DNA of 64,000 bases from Clostridia bacterium (GCA_910574255.1 CAJTAK010000012.1:1-64000), one strand, 5' to 3'. Numbered from the stretch's first letter, positions 1-9,388 are shown. Notes: a model not told the origin generated them from the sequence alone. Made by a program: numbers and translations.

Positions 1-420
1 ATCCTTACCAATCTCCCCTCGGATGAATTTTCATTGGAAGAGATAAAGCGACTTTACTATCTCCGGTGGGGCCAGGAAACTTCTTTCCGTGATTTGAAGC
101 ATACAATCGGAACCGTAAACTTTCATTCCAAGTCTCCGGAATACATCGAGTTCGAGATTCTTAGCCGGATGACCCTGTATAATTTTTGCACGATTATAAC
201 CATGGAGGTTCCCATAGAAAAGAGAACGGAGAAATGGGAATATCAAGTCAATTTGTCTATGGCAATAAAAATATGCTTTGCATTCCTTTCAGACCATGTG
301 GGTCCCGGAAGCGTAAATGACCTGATCAGCCGTTATATACTGCCGATCAGGCCAGAGAGAACCTATGCCCGCCAGCTAAGGTTCCAAGCACCAGCCAGTT
401 TCGCTTATCGTTTCATATAA
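1..420 (+). CDS. IS4-family transposase, C-terminal part (cut by window start)
   Basis: This is the C-terminal end of a DDE transposase; the reading frame is open from base 1, so the gene begins outside the window. The run YYLRWGQETSFRDLK fits the IS4-family signature Y-(2)-R-(3)-E-(6)-K, in which the Glu is the third catalytic acidic residue. The preceding residues (TNLPSDEFSLEEI) also fit the family. About 139 codons are present, ending in TAA. I could not place the right end of the element: the 250 bp after the stop show no clear terminal repeat. Whether the element is intact depends on sequence to the left. Confidence 0.85.
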   Translation: MLTNLPSDEFSLEEIKRLYYLRWGQETSFRDLKHTIGTVNFHSKSPEYIEFEILSRMTLYNFCTIITMEVPIEKRTEKWEYQVNLSMAIKICFAFLSDHVGPGSVNDLISRYILPIRPERTYARQLRFQAPASFAYRFI

Positions 421-673
421 AGCGCAACTGCCGCTAACAGTATACCATTATTTGAGGCAGATATGCAATCTGTCTGTTTGCTATACCAAAAAACTTCCCA
501 TTATACTGCAGATCAGCTTATAGAACTTCTGACAGCTAACAGAATCCTCATATCATCACAATATATGGCTGATTTATGGCAGGGTTCCTCTGACAAGCCT
601 TGTTTAACTTAATGACATTGGGTGTGAACAGTAACAAAAGAAATGAAAAATTGTTGAATTTATGAGAAAATGC
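421..673. other. Non-coding stretch between the IS4 transposase and the rpmE promoter
   Basis: No open reading frame or convincing hairpin is visible. The stretch probably contains the right end of the IS element, but no inverted repeat can be matched without the left end. Confidence 0.4.
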
Positions 674-702
674 TTGAAATCCCTCTGCTTTTATGCTACA
701 CT
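674..702 (+). promoter_or_regulatory. Sigma-A promoter for rpmE operon
   Basis: TTGAAA (674-679), 17 bp, then TACACT (697-702) with an upstream TG at 694-695, an extended -10. Transcription would start near 709, giving an rpmE leader of about 134 nt. Confidence 0.7.
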
Positions 703-708
703 TTATAG

Positions 709-842
709 GCTGTCTATACTGACAGGGAACTGTAGGGACTTGCAGGGATAGCCCAGGGAAACTTACTGTGGAAGCATCGGAGCAGTATTGACTGGGAATT
801 GGAGAGACAGAAGTTCACAAATTAAAATGAGAGGTGAAAATC
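709..842 (+). ncRNA. Structured 5' leader of rpmE (possible L31 leader)
   Basis: The leader between the predicted start site and the rpmE ATG is long for a ribosomal protein gene. It holds short inverted repeats: CTGTC/GACAG at 710-725 and TACTG/CAGTA at 764-768 and 783-787. Autoregulatory L31 leaders are known in Firmicutes. I cannot match this one to that motif by eye, so the assignment is an inference. Confidence 0.4.
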
Positions 843-1046
843 ATGAAGGAAGGAATCCATCCAGCGTATTATCAGGCAACCGTAACCTGTAACTGCGGCA
901 ACACATTCGTAACAGGTTCCACAAAGAAGGACATCCATGTTGAAATTTGTTCCAAGTGCCATTCGTTCTACACAGGACAGCAGAAGGCTGCGGCAGCCCG
1001 TGGACGTATTGATAAGTTCAATCGTAAATATGGTATCAACAAATAA
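843..1046 (+). CDS. rpmE: Large ribosomal subunit protein L31 (type A, zinc-binding)
   Basis: L31 binds the 50S subunit and helps form the bridge to 30S. The 67-residue product has the usual length and opening ([10 protein letters not shown]). CxC at residues 16 and 18 plus CxxC at 36 and 39 form the zinc site of the C+ type, the form expected under zinc-replete conditions. I place the start at ATG 843, 6 nt after the GAGAGGTG ribosome site, rather than at GTG 834, which lies inside that site. It leads a translation block with DUF1385, prmC and prfA. Confidence 0.96.
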   Translation: MKEGIHPAYYQATVTCNCGNTFVTGSTKKDIHVEICSKCHSFYTGQQKAAAARGRIDKFNRKYGINK

Positions 1047-1144
1047 GAATGTGTAAGTCAGGGTTGAGGTTGGAAAATCTCACCCTGTTTTACTATGCGG
1101 CAAAGCGTATGGCGTCAGGACCGCTGGCGCTGTGGAGGAAGAAC

Positions 1145-2350
1145 ATGAAGAATGCATGCAAATCTTCGGGAATCGGGGGGCAGGCTGTATTGGAAGGCAT
1201 CATGATGAAGAATCAGGAGGTTTATTCCATCGGTGTGCGCAGGCCGGACGGAGAGATTGAAGTAAATTTAAGTACCCATGAGGGGATTGGAAATAAAAAG
1301 TTGAAAAAGGTACCGCTTATCCGGGGCGTGATAAATTTTGTGGATTCTCTGGTACTGGGAATGAAGTGCCTTACTTTTTCTGCCAGCTTCTATGATGAGG
1401 AGGAGGCTCAGCCCTCTAAAGCAGATGAGGTAGTGCAGAAGATTTTTAAGGATAAAGCGGAAAAAGTTGTTATGGGCGTGACGGTGGCATTTTCTATCGT
1501 AATGGCAGTAGCTATTTTTATGGTGCTGCCCTATTATCTGGCCGATATTTTCCGCCGGTATATTGTGTCAGATACTGTGCTGGCGGTAGTGGAGGGAGCT
1601 ATCCGGCTGCTCTTATTTATCACTTATGTGCTGTTGATTTCCTTGATGAGAGATATTCAGAGAGTATTCCAGTATCATGGAGCTGAGCATAAGTGCATCA
1701 ATTGTATTGAGAAGGGATTGGAACTGAAGGTAGAAAATGTGCGGAAAAGCTCCAAGCATCACAAACGGTGCGGAACCAGCTTTATGCTGATTGTTATGGT
1801 GATTAGTATTATTTTCTTTATCTTTATCAGGGTAGAATCGCCGATTCTCCGAGTGGTATATCGTGTGGCGCTGGTTCCGGTGATTGCAGGTGTATCCTAT
1901 GAATTCATCCGCCTGGCCGGTAATACAGATAACCTAATTATCCGCATACTGAGCCTTCCCGGTATGTGGCTGCAGTCTTTGACTACAAAGGAGCCGGATG
2001 ATGATATGATTGAGGTTGCCATTGCAGCAGTGGAAGCAGTCTTTGATTGGAGAGCTTATCAGGGGAGAACAGAGGAGGAAGCAGCCATCGAGATATTGAC
2101 GGAGCTTCCGGATGATGAATCTGCGCAGTCAGAGGAAGAACTGCCAAAGGAAAAAGAGCTTGATCCGGAAGAGGGAGTTTTGGAAGAAAGAGAATCTGAC
2201 TTGGAGGAAGAATTTTCGGCAGAGAAAACATCGGAGCAGGAACAGGAAACCATTGAAAAGCAAGAAGCAGAGCCAGAGAAAGATTTGAAGCAGAAAAAAG
2301 AACTGCAAGAACTCCAGGATATTGAGGATATTCTGGAAGCGGAACAGTGA
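1145..2350 (+). CDS. DUF1385 family membrane protein (YqhQ-like) with acidic C-terminal tail
   Basis: The family is defined by the opening SGIGGQAVLEGIMM and by the later motif YHGAEHKCINC, both present. Several hydrophobic segments (roughly residues 105-130, 150-170 and 235-285) indicate an integral membrane protein; the function of the family is not established. The ATG at 1145 follows GGAGGA (1134-1139) by 5 nt; the frame is open back to 1049, but without a ribosome site. The last 90 or so residues are a Glu/Lys-rich low-complexity tail that I do not know from the core family. The gene overlaps prmC by 4 nt (GTGA), so the two are translationally coupled. Confidence 0.88.
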   Translation: MKNACKSSGIGGQAVLEGIMMKNQEVYSIGVRRPDGEIEVNLSTHEGIGNKKLKKVPLIRGVINFVDSLVLGMKCLTFSASFYDEEEAQPSKADEVVQKIFKDKAEKVVMGVTVAFSIVMAVAIFMVLPYYLADIFRRYIVSDTVLAVVEGAIRLLLFITYVLLISLMRDIQRVFQYHGAEHKCINCIEKGLELKVENVRKSSKHHKRCGTSFMLIVMVISIIFFIFIRVESPILRVVYRVALVPVIAGVSYEFIRLAGNTDNLIIRILSLPGMWLQSLTTKEPDDDMIEVAIAAVEAVFDWRAYQGRTEEEAAIEILTELPDDESAQSEEELPKEKELDPEEGVLEERESDLEEEFSAEKTSEQEQETIEKQEAEPEKDLKQKKELQELQDIEDILEAEQ

Positions 2351-3204
2351 CCCTTTTGGAAGCCTGTCAATATGGTGAAAAGCAGCTGGAAGCGGCAGGC
2401 GTACCAGAGGCCAAACTGAATGCATGGCTTCTTTTGGAGCATGTGAGCGGCTGTACCAGAAGCCATTATTATGCATATCCGAAGGAAATGCTGTCAGAGG
2501 AAGTGCAAAAGAATTATTTGGAAGTGCTTAAGCTTCGGGGCCGGCGGATTCCGCTACAGTATATTACAGGTGTTCAGGAGTTTATGGGGCATTCCTTTCT
2601 GGTCAATGATCAGGTGTTGATTCCCCGCCAGGATACAGAGCTTTTAGTGGAAGAGGGGTTGAAGTATCTGAGACCTGGAATGCATTTTCTGGATCTGTGC
2701 ACAGGATCGGGCTGCATTCTGTTAAGTCTGCTGCTTGGCTGTCCCGAGGCAATCGGAATTGGTTCTGATATTTCTTTGGAAGCCTTAAAGACAGCAGAGC
2801 AAAACCGAGAGCGTATGGATACCAAGACTGTACTGGTAGAGAGTGATTTGTTTGACAAAATAGAGGGGATATTCGATTTGATTATATCGAATCCTCCTTA
2901 TATCCCAAGCCAGGAGATTTTGGGACTTATGGATGAGGTTCGGAATTATGAACCTGTGTGTGCATTAGACGGACATGAGGATGGTTTGTATTTTTACCGA
3001 AGAATTGCAAAGGAAAGTCCTTCTTATTTGAAGGCGGGAGGAAGGCTGTATCTGGAAATCGGATATGATCAGGGCGCTGGGGTTTCACAGCTTTTAAAAG
3101 AACAGGGCTTTTGTGACGTAGAGGTAAAGAAGGATCTGGCCGGCTTAGATCGGGTTGTGAAAGGGACTTATCCCGGATATTGCGGAATTGGAATGGAGGA
3201 ATAA
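2347..3204 (+). CDS. prmC: Release factor glutamine N5-methyltransferase PrmC
   Basis: PrmC methylates the Gln of the GGQ motif of RF1 and RF2 using S-adenosylmethionine. The 285-residue product has the helical N-terminal region, then a Rossmann SAM-binding motif ([10 protein letters not shown], about residues 115-124) and the substrate-binding NPPY at residues 182-185. The start is a GTG overlapping the previous stop. Its target, RF1, is encoded directly downstream, the usual arrangement. Length and motifs are normal. Confidence 0.96.
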   Translation: MTLLEACQYGEKQLEAAGVPEAKLNAWLLLEHVSGCTRSHYYAYPKEMLSEEVQKNYLEVLKLRGRRIPLQYITGVQEFMGHSFLVNDQVLIPRQDTELLVEEGLKYLRPGMHFLDLCTGSGCILLSLLLGCPEAIGIGSDISLEALKTAEQNRERMDTKTVLVESDLFDKIEGIFDLIISNPPYIPSQEILGLMDEVRNYEPVCALDGHEDGLYFYRRIAKESPSYLKAGGRLYLEIGYDQGAGVSQLLKEQGFCDVEVKKDLAGLDRVVKGTYPGYCGIGMEE

Positions 3205-3205
3205 C

Positions 3206-4279
3206 ATGTTTGATAAGCTAGAAGATCTGCTGTTGCGGTTTGAGGATGTATTGAACGAGCTGAATGAGCCGTCGGTGGTCAATGATCAGGAACGTTTTCG
3301 AAGGCTGATGAAGGAACAGAATGATCTGCAGCCTATTGTAGATGCCTACAGAGAGTATAAGAAGTGTAAGCAGACCGTTGAGGAAAGCCTTCAGATGCTG
3401 GAAGAAGAAAATGATGAGGAAATGCGCGAGATGCTCAAAGAGGAATTAAATGATGCCAAGGAACGTATTTCCCAGCTGGAGCGTACGCTGAAAATTTTGC
3501 TTCTGCCAAAGGACCCCAATGATGATAAAAATGTAATTGTGGAGATTCGGGCCGGAGCAGGCGGCGATGAGGCTGCTCTGTTTGCTGCGGAGATTTATCG
3601 TATGTATGTTCATTATGCAGAGAGCCGCCGCTGGAAGGTAGAAGTGATGGAGGCAGATGAAATCGGCATAGGGGGCATGAAGAGCGTTACTTTCCAGATC
3701 AACGGACAGGGAGCCTATTCTGTTATGAAATATGAGTCCGGTGTCCATCGGGTACAGCGTGTTCCGGAGACAGAGTCCGGCGGAAGGATTCATACCTCTA
3801 CGATTACTGTGGCAGTGATGCCGGAGGCAGAGGAAGTAGATGTTCAGATTGATGAGAAGGATATTCGGATTGATGTAATGCGTGCTTCCGGAAATGGAGG
3901 ACAGTGCGTCAACACTACGGATTCTGCTGTGCGTCTGACCCATTATCCTTCTGGAATCGTCGTATACAGCCAGACAGAGAAATCTCAGCTTCAGAATAAA
4001 GCAAAGGCTTTTGCACTGTTGCGCGCAAAGCTTTATGACATTGAATGTCAGAAAGCCCATGATGCGGAAGCAGAGGCCAGGAGAAGCCAGATCGGAACAG
4101 GGGACCGCTCGGAAAAGATTCGGACTTATAACTTTCCTCAGGGCAGGGTGACGGATCACAGAATTGGTTTGACCCTCTACAAATTGGATAAGATAATGAA
4201 TGGGGATATTCAGGAGATCATAGATGCATGCGTCGCAGCCGACCAGGCGGCGAAGCTGGCAAAAATGAATGAGGAATAG
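3206..4279 (+). CDS. prfA: Peptide chain release factor 1
   Basis: RF1 recognises UAA and UAG stop codons and triggers peptide release on the ribosome. The 357-residue product has the stop-codon recognition tripeptide PET (in [10 protein letters not shown]), typical of Gram-positive RF1, and the catalytic GGQ at residues 231-233 (GNGGQCVN). ATG 3206 is 5 nt after GGAGGA; an upstream in-frame ATG at 3188 lies inside prmC and lacks a ribosome site. It is the last gene of the translation block. Confidence 0.97.
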   Translation: MFDKLEDLLLRFEDVLNELNEPSVVNDQERFRRLMKEQNDLQPIVDAYREYKKCKQTVEESLQMLEEENDEEMREMLKEELNDAKERISQLERTLKILLLPKDPNDDKNVIVEIRAGAGGDEAALFAAEIYRMYVHYAESRRWKVEVMEADEIGIGGMKSVTFQINGQGAYSVMKYESGVHRVQRVPETESGGRIHTSTITVAVMPEAEEVDVQIDEKDIRIDVMRASGNGGQCVNTTDSAVRLTHYPSGIVVYSQTEKSQLQNKAKAFALLRAKLYDIECQKAHDAEAEARRSQIGTGDRSEKIRTYNFPQGRVTDHRIGLTLYKLDKIMNGDIQEIIDACVAADQAAKLAKMNEE

Positions 4280-4311
4280 GTGGCGGAGGAATACTGCCAC
4301 AGGAGGCTTAC

Positions 4312-5301
4312 ATGGCAGATGCACGCAGCCGGACTATAGATGCATTAAAGGGAATTGCTATTTTAATTGTGATGGCAGGGCATGTTTTGAGTTGGAATCA
4401 CATGGAGGACGGATATATCTATGATGCCGTAAAGGTAATCCAGATGCCGCTGTTTATGCTGGTTAGCGGCTATGTGTGCGGAATTGGAAGACGGATAAAG
4501 AACTTGGCCGGATATGGAGCAGTTTTAAAAAAAAGGATGCTGGCATATCTGGTTCCCTTTTTTTTCTGGATTGTAGTTCAGCATCCGCTTCATCCCTTTA
4601 CAAGCATTAAGGAGGTACTCTTCGCCCTGGATAAAGGGCTGTGGTTTTTGATGACGCTCTTTTTGCTGAATTTGATGACTTATACGTCACAGCTTGTGAG
4701 CGCTAAGGCTAAGGGCTTTGAGAAGCAGGTTTTTTGGCTTGTATATATGGGGTTTGGGGCCTCCGTAGTGCTGGAGACCTATTTGGGCTGGGAATTTTTA
4801 AGTCCCGGACTGACGAGACTATACTTTCCTTTTTATGTAATCGGATATGCAGCAGGAGAGTGCAAAGAGAAGATAGAGAGGATACCAACAGCTGTAAAGG
4901 GGGCGGTCTTTTGGATATCAGCAACTGGGTTAGTGCTGTTGGTAATTTTTTATGATTTATTAGATGTGGGAAGTCCGTTGCTGCTGGGAAGACAGCTTTT
5001 TGCATCTGTTTTGGGATGTTATGTGGTCACGTACCTGATTGCTTTATGTAAAGACGGAAAGGGAAAGCGCTTTTTGACCTGGCTTGGACACTATACTTTG
5101 GAAATTTATGTACTTCATTTCCATTTTGCTGCAATTTTAAACCAGGGTAAGAGCTATGAGTTGTATACGTGGAAGGGCTTATTCTTTGTTTTGGCTTCTT
5201 TTACAGTTATGAGTCTGATTACAGCAGGGATTATCATAGTGACAAAGCAAGTTCCTTTACTGGACCTTTTTCTATATGGGAAGATTCAGAAGAAAAAATA
5301 A
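4312..5301 (+). CDS. Acyltransferase 3 family membrane protein
   Basis: The product (329 residues) is a polytopic membrane protein of the acyltransferase 3 family, which moves acyl groups, often acetyl, across the membrane onto surface sugars. The family hallmark near the N-terminus is visible: R..IDALKGIAI followed by the catalytic-type His in MAGHVLSW. About ten hydrophobic segments follow. It starts 32 nt after prfA behind an AGGAGG-like site and is followed within 25 nt by an MBOAT gene, so it belongs to the surface-glycan cluster. The acceptor cannot be read from sequence. Confidence 0.88.
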   Translation: MADARSRTIDALKGIAILIVMAGHVLSWNHMEDGYIYDAVKVIQMPLFMLVSGYVCGIGRRIKNLAGYGAVLKKRMLAYLVPFFFWIVVQHPLHPFTSIKEVLFALDKGLWFLMTLFLLNLMTYTSQLVSAKAKGFEKQVFWLVYMGFGASVVLETYLGWEFLSPGLTRLYFPFYVIGYAAGECKEKIERIPTAVKGAVFWISATGLVLLVIFYDLLDVGSPLLLGRQLFASVLGCYVVTYLIALCKDGKGKRFLTWLGHYTLEIYVLHFHFAAILNQGKSYELYTWKGLFFVLASFTVMSLITAGIIIVTKQVPLLDLFLYGKIQKKK

Positions 5302-5325
5302 GCTGATCAGCTTTTGGAGAGTAAC

Positions 5326-6681
5326 ATGGGAATTACATCGCTAACTTTTTTAAGCTTTTTCCTAATTGTATATGGAGTGTATGTGTTTATACCTTCGAAA
5401 ATGAGAGCATGCTGGCTTCTCGCAGCCAGTTACGGGTTCTGCATGAGCTTTGGAACAAGGTATGCTCTCGTGCTTTTGATTTCTACGGCAGGAACCTGGC
5501 TGGCAGGGATTTTTATAGAAAGATGTCAGGGAAAAAGCTTAGGAAGGCTAATTGTAACAGGGGTTATCGCTCTTCACATTCTGCTTTTGTGCTTTTTTAA
5601 ATTTGACAGCAGGAATCTGGTGCTTCCTGTGGGTATTTCCTTTTACACCTTTCAGGCAGTGGGATATTTAATAGATGTATATGAGGGAAGGGTACGGCCG
5701 GAGCATAATGTAATCTTTTTCGGTCTGTTTCAATCTTTCTTTCCTAAACTGGTTCAGGGGCCCATTGAGCGTTCAGACGGATTTTTAAAGCAGCTTCACA
5801 GTTTGGAGAATGTAACGCTTTTTGATTTGCAGCGCATTCGCAAGGGGTTGCAGCTTATCCTGTGGGGATTATTTGAAAAGCTGATGATAGCGGATCGGAT
5901 TGCGATTCCGGTAAATGCGGTTTATAAGCAGTTTTGGGCTTTCGGCGGAGTAGAGATATTGCTGGCAACGCTTTTGTATGCATTTCAGATCTATTGTGAT
6001 TTTGCCGGATATACAAATATGGCCTGTGGAATTGCACAGCTTTGCGGAATTGAACTGACGGAAAATTTTAAAAGGCCTTATTTGGCGATTTCTGTTCGGG
6101 ACTTTTGGCGCAGATGGCATATTTCCCTAAGCAGCTGGCTTCGGGATTATGTCTACATTCCGCTGGGAGGGAACCGGAAAGGGAAGCTTAGAAAGCATAT
6201 CAATATGATGCTTACTTTTCTTGTCAGCGGAATCTGGCATGGAACAGGCTTTCATTTTTTGGCCTGGGGCGGTATGCATGGAATGGCGCAGATTTTAGAG
6301 ACAAAGCTTTCAAAGGCACCCAGACTACTTCGATGGTTTTTAACTTTTTGTTTTATAGATGCATCCTGGATGGTGTTTCGAGTTAATTCTCTGGGAGATT
6401 TAAGGGGGATGCTTTGGGTTGCAATTACGGATTTTCGGCTTCGGGATCCGGCCGGAATGGAGCTTGGAGGATTCGAATGGCTGCTTTTACTTCTGGGAAT
6501 TCTGCTTATTATTGGGAAGGATATTTTGAACGAGAAAGGAATATCCCTTCGGGAGCAGCTAGGGAGGCAGAGCTGGCTGGTGCGTGCTCTGATTTACACG
6601 GCTCTGCTTTCAGGAATTGTGATTTTGGGTGTATATGGCGGTGCTTATGATACCAGCGGATTTTTGTATACACAATTTTGA
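5326..6681 (+). CDS. MBOAT family O-acyltransferase (AlgI/PatA-like)
   Basis: This is a membrane-bound O-acyltransferase of about 451 residues, of the group that passes acetyl groups to extracellular polysaccharide or peptidoglycan. The conserved core is visible: RDFWRRWHISLSSWLRDY, then the catalytic His in SGIWHG and a second His in WGGMHG. Many hydrophobic segments fit the multi-pass fold. ATG 5326 follows GGAGAG at 5316. The next gene encodes a secreted-type SGNH protein, the usual partner of MBOAT proteins in acetylation systems such as AlgI/AlgJ or PatA/PatB. Confidence 0.92.
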   Translation: MGITSLTFLSFFLIVYGVYVFIPSKMRACWLLAASYGFCMSFGTRYALVLLISTAGTWLAGIFIERCQGKSLGRLIVTGVIALHILLLCFFKFDSRNLVLPVGISFYTFQAVGYLIDVYEGRVRPEHNVIFFGLFQSFFPKLVQGPIERSDGFLKQLHSLENVTLFDLQRIRKGLQLILWGLFEKLMIADRIAIPVNAVYKQFWAFGGVEILLATLLYAFQIYCDFAGYTNMACGIAQLCGIELTENFKRPYLAISVRDFWRRWHISLSSWLRDYVYIPLGGNRKGKLRKHINMMLTFLVSGIWHGTGFHFLAWGGMHGMAQILETKLSKAPRLLRWFLTFCFIDASWMVFRVNSLGDLRGMLWVAITDFRLRDPAGMELGGFEWLLLLLGILLIIGKDILNEKGISLREQLGRQSWLVRALIYTALLSGIVILGVYGGAYDTSGFLYTQF

Positions 6682-6699
6682 CAGGAGAGGAGGTCTGAA

Positions 6700-7770
6700 A
6701 TGCGGAGAGAAGGATTTGGTTCAGGTGTAAGGTTTCTGGGCATGGGGCTGTTGGTGTTGCTGCTGACAGGATTTTTGATTTGTGGTTGTAATTATCTTCT
6801 TTTGGATGACAGTCAGAGTTATACGCGGCTTACCATGCATGAGCTGTATGAGTCTAAAGAACCTATAGACACTCTTTTCCTGGGAAGTTCCCATTGCTTT
6901 CGTGCTTATGATCCACAGCTTTTTACGGAATTAACGGGGAAGATATCTTTTAACCTGGGTTCATCCTCGCAGAATTATGATACCTCCTATTACCTCCTTC
7001 GGGAAGCAGCAAAGAAGCATGATATAAAAACGGTTTACCTGGATATGCATTATAAATTTCTCTTTATAGGAAAGGAAGGTCGGGATTTAGTACAGGCCAA
7101 TATTATTTCTGATTATATGCCTCCGTCTTTGAACAAGCTTGAATTTTTAACTGTAACCTCAGAGGCTAAGCAGATAACGAATCGTATATTTCCTTTCCGA
7201 AGGGAATGGAAGAGGCTTGAAGATATTTCCTATTTGTGTGAGGTTTTTGAAAAAAAACAGACAGAGTCCTATCGGAATTATGAACCGGTTATACTGGAGA
7301 AGGAATATTATGCAGGAAAGGGCTTTGTTTATTCCATGGAGGAGCTGGATGCAAAGGCCATCACCTGGTGGGAGAATTTTGGACTAGTGAAGGAAGACAT
7401 GGACAGCGATGAGACTTACAGTATTTCCTATATTGAGAAGATTGTAAAGTTCTGTAAGGAGGAAAATATTCGCTTGATTTTTGTTACGGCCCCCAGCTTT
7501 GACCAATATCTTGAGACTGTAGGTCCTTATGATTTGGCTTATGATTATATAAAGGCTATGGCAGAGAGCTATCAAGTTCCTTATTGGGATTTTAATTTAT
7601 GTAAAAAAGAGTATCTGGAGTTGAAAGAGGAAAGCTTCAAGGATGTAGATCACTTGAATGGAAAAGGGGCAGAGGAAGTGACAAAACTGTTAGCAAAATT
7701 GGATTCTGGTCAGGTGGAGATTGACGAATATTTCAACCCATGTTATGATGAAAAGAGTTTGGACCGATAA
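6700..7770 (+). CDS. SGNH/AlgJ-like membrane-anchored partner of the MBOAT protein
   Basis: The 356-residue protein has one N-terminal membrane segment (about residues 8-28), so the rest would lie outside the cell. Block I of an SGNH fold is visible as FLGSSHCF, with Ser as the likely nucleophile. A late DVDHLNGKG segment gives the Asp-x-x-His pair of block V. Such proteins carry the final O-acetyl transfer after an MBOAT protein brings the acyl group across. It lies 18 nt behind the MBOAT gene with a strong GAGGAGG site. Exact substrate unknown; it could be a hydrolase instead. Confidence 0.7.
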   Translation: MRREGFGSGVRFLGMGLLVLLLTGFLICGCNYLLLDDSQSYTRLTMHELYESKEPIDTLFLGSSHCFRAYDPQLFTELTGKISFNLGSSSQNYDTSYYLLREAAKKHDIKTVYLDMHYKFLFIGKEGRDLVQANIISDYMPPSLNKLEFLTVTSEAKQITNRIFPFRREWKRLEDISYLCEVFEKKQTESYRNYEPVILEKEYYAGKGFVYSMEELDAKAITWWENFGLVKEDMDSDETYSISYIEKIVKFCKEENIRLIFVTAPSFDQYLETVGPYDLAYDYIKAMAESYQVPYWDFNLCKKEYLELKEESFKDVDHLNGKGAEEVTKLLAKLDSGQVEIDEYFNPCYDEKSLDR

Positions 7771-7838
7771 AAAATGACAGTCCTTCATAGAAAAAGTGTA
7801 CAGTCAGAAGTCTGCGGACTGGAACAGGAGGAATAAGA

Positions 7839-8930
7839 TTGAAGATAATGGCAAACCGCATGGATCGGGGATTTTTCCGATACCAGAAAGAGTTTGAAGA
7901 TAGAGCCCTTGAAGTCTTACGTTCCGGCTGGTATGTGCTTGGAAATCAGGTGAAGAGCTTTGAGGAAGAATTTGCGGCCTATACGGGAGGCGGATATTGT
8001 GTAGGCTTGGCAAGCGGCCTGGATGCCCTGTGGATTGCCTTTCGAGTTTTGGGAATCGGGCCGGGGGATGAAGTTATTGTCCAGGGAAATACCTATATTG
8101 CCAGTGTGATGGGAATTACCATGAATGGAGCAACCCCTGTTTTCGTGGAGCCGGATGAATATTTTAACATTGATACAGCAAAAATAGAGCAGAAGATTAC
8201 AGAGCGTACGAAGGCGATTCTGGTGGTGCACCTCTATGGTCAGGCATCTAAGATGGACACGGTGGCGGAGCTGGCACAGAAGTATCATCTTAAGCTGGTG
8301 GAGGACTGTGCCCAGTCTCACGGAGCCTGCTTTCACGGACAGATGACAGGAACCTTTGGGGATGTGGGCTGCTTTTCTTTCTATCCTTCTAAGAATATCG
8401 GAGCCTTCGGAGACGGTGGTGCGGTTGTCGTGAAGGATGAAAAGCTTGCAGAGGACTTTCGTGTTTTTCGCAACTATGGAAGTGAAAAGCGTTACTATAA
8501 TAAGATTGTAGGGGCTAATTCCCGTTTAGACGAGTTGCAGGCAGGACTTCTGCGGGTGCGGCTGAAGCATGTGGCAGAGTGTCAGGAAGAGCGTATTCAG
8601 ATTGCCGAAAGGTATCAAAGAGAGCTTACGAATCAAAAGTTTATGCTGCCCAGGGTAAGAGAGGGGGCAACAGCTGTATGGCATCAGTTTGTGATACGTA
8701 CCTCCAAGCGAGAAGAGTTGATCTCCTACTTAAATGACAGGGAGATTGGGACCATTATTCATTATCCCATTCCGCCCCATTTATCGGAAGCCTACAAAGA
8801 CCTGGGTTATCAAAGGGGAGCATTCCCAATCACAGAGCGGTATGCGGATGAGGTACTTTCCATTCCTATGTATAATGGGATGACAGACGAAGAACAGAGT
8901 TATGTTATAGAGGCCTTAAATAAATTTTAA
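7839..8930 (+). CDS. DegT/DnrJ/EryC1/StrS aminotransferase, probable dTDP-3-oxo-sugar transaminase (FdtB/QdtB-like)
   Basis: This PLP enzyme of the sugar-aminotransferase family has 363 residues. The PLP site is visible: VEDCAQSHGA, then SFYPSKNIGAFGDGG with the Schiff-base Lys in PSKN. The immediate neighbour is an FdtA-like 3,4-ketoisomerase, so the likely reaction is amination at C3 of a dTDP-3-oxo-6-deoxyhexose, giving Fuc3N or Qui3N. A TTG start at 7839 is preferred because AGGAGGA ends 6 nt before it; the ATG at 7848 would be 15 nt away. The acetyltransferase that usually completes the pathway is not adjacent. Confidence 0.88.
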   Translation: MKIMANRMDRGFFRYQKEFEDRALEVLRSGWYVLGNQVKSFEEEFAAYTGGGYCVGLASGLDALWIAFRVLGIGPGDEVIVQGNTYIASVMGITMNGATPVFVEPDEYFNIDTAKIEQKITERTKAILVVHLYGQASKMDTVAELAQKYHLKLVEDCAQSHGACFHGQMTGTFGDVGCFSFYPSKNIGAFGDGGAVVVKDEKLAEDFRVFRNYGSEKRYYNKIVGANSRLDELQAGLLRVRLKHVAECQEERIQIAERYQRELTNQKFMLPRVREGATAVWHQFVIRTSKREELISYLNDREIGTIIHYPIPPHLSEAYKDLGYQRGAFPITERYADEVLSIPMYNGMTDEEQSYVIEALNKF

Positions 8931-8965
8931 GGATGGGAAGGCAGTGCTGCATTAGGAGGCAGAAT

Positions 8966-9388
8966 ATGAATATTAAGGATCAGTACCGGATTCTGGAGTT
9001 TGGGGATTTGGGAGATGAACGGGGCAATCTGGTAGTTGTGGAGGGGGAACAGGACATTCCCTTCGAGATTAAGCGAGTATTTTATATTTATGGTTCGGAT
9101 AGTGAAGTAGTCCGGGGGCAGCATGCCAACCGCAACTCAGAATTTGTTCTGATCAATGTGAGCGGAACCAGTAAGGTTCGGGTAGATAACGGCTTTGAGG
9201 AAGCTGTCATTGAATTAAACCGCCCTCGTATGGGCCTTTATCTTCCCACTATGCTGTGGAAAGATATGTATGAATTTAGCGAGGATTCCGTACTTTTGGT
9301 TTTAACCAATACGCACTATGATGGGACGGAATATATCCGCAGCTATGATGAATATCTAAAGGAAGTAGGAGGTACTGGAGCCAAATGA
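8966..9388 (+). CDS. FdtA/QdtA-like sugar 3,4-ketoisomerase (WxcM-type cupin)
   Basis: A small cupin of 140 residues, expected to turn dTDP-4-oxo-6-deoxyglucose into the 3-oxo isomer that the preceding aminotransferase uses. Family landmarks include DERGNLVV, VRGQHANRNSEFVL, and PRMGLYLP followed by WKDMYEF. In characterised FdtA the strand carries HAH with two catalytic His; here it reads HAN, so one position is changed. ATG 8966 follows TAGGAGG by 6 nt. It overlaps the next gene by 4 nt (ATGA). Confidence 0.87.
   Translation: MNIKDQYRILEFGDLGDERGNLVVVEGEQDIPFEIKRVFYIYGSDSEVVRGQHANRNSEFVLINVSGTSKVRVDNGFEEAVIELNRPRMGLYLPTMLWKDMYEFSEDSVLLVLTNTHYDGTEYIRSYDEYLKEVGGTGAK

Noticed and set aside
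2059..2466. Minus-strand Ser/Phe-rich frames opposite the DUF1385 tail
   Set aside because: Shadow of a Glu-rich coding stretch; no ribosome site or recognisable domain.
3446..4324. 292-codon minus-strand frame opposite prfA
   Set aside because: Fully antisense to RF1, with no family features.
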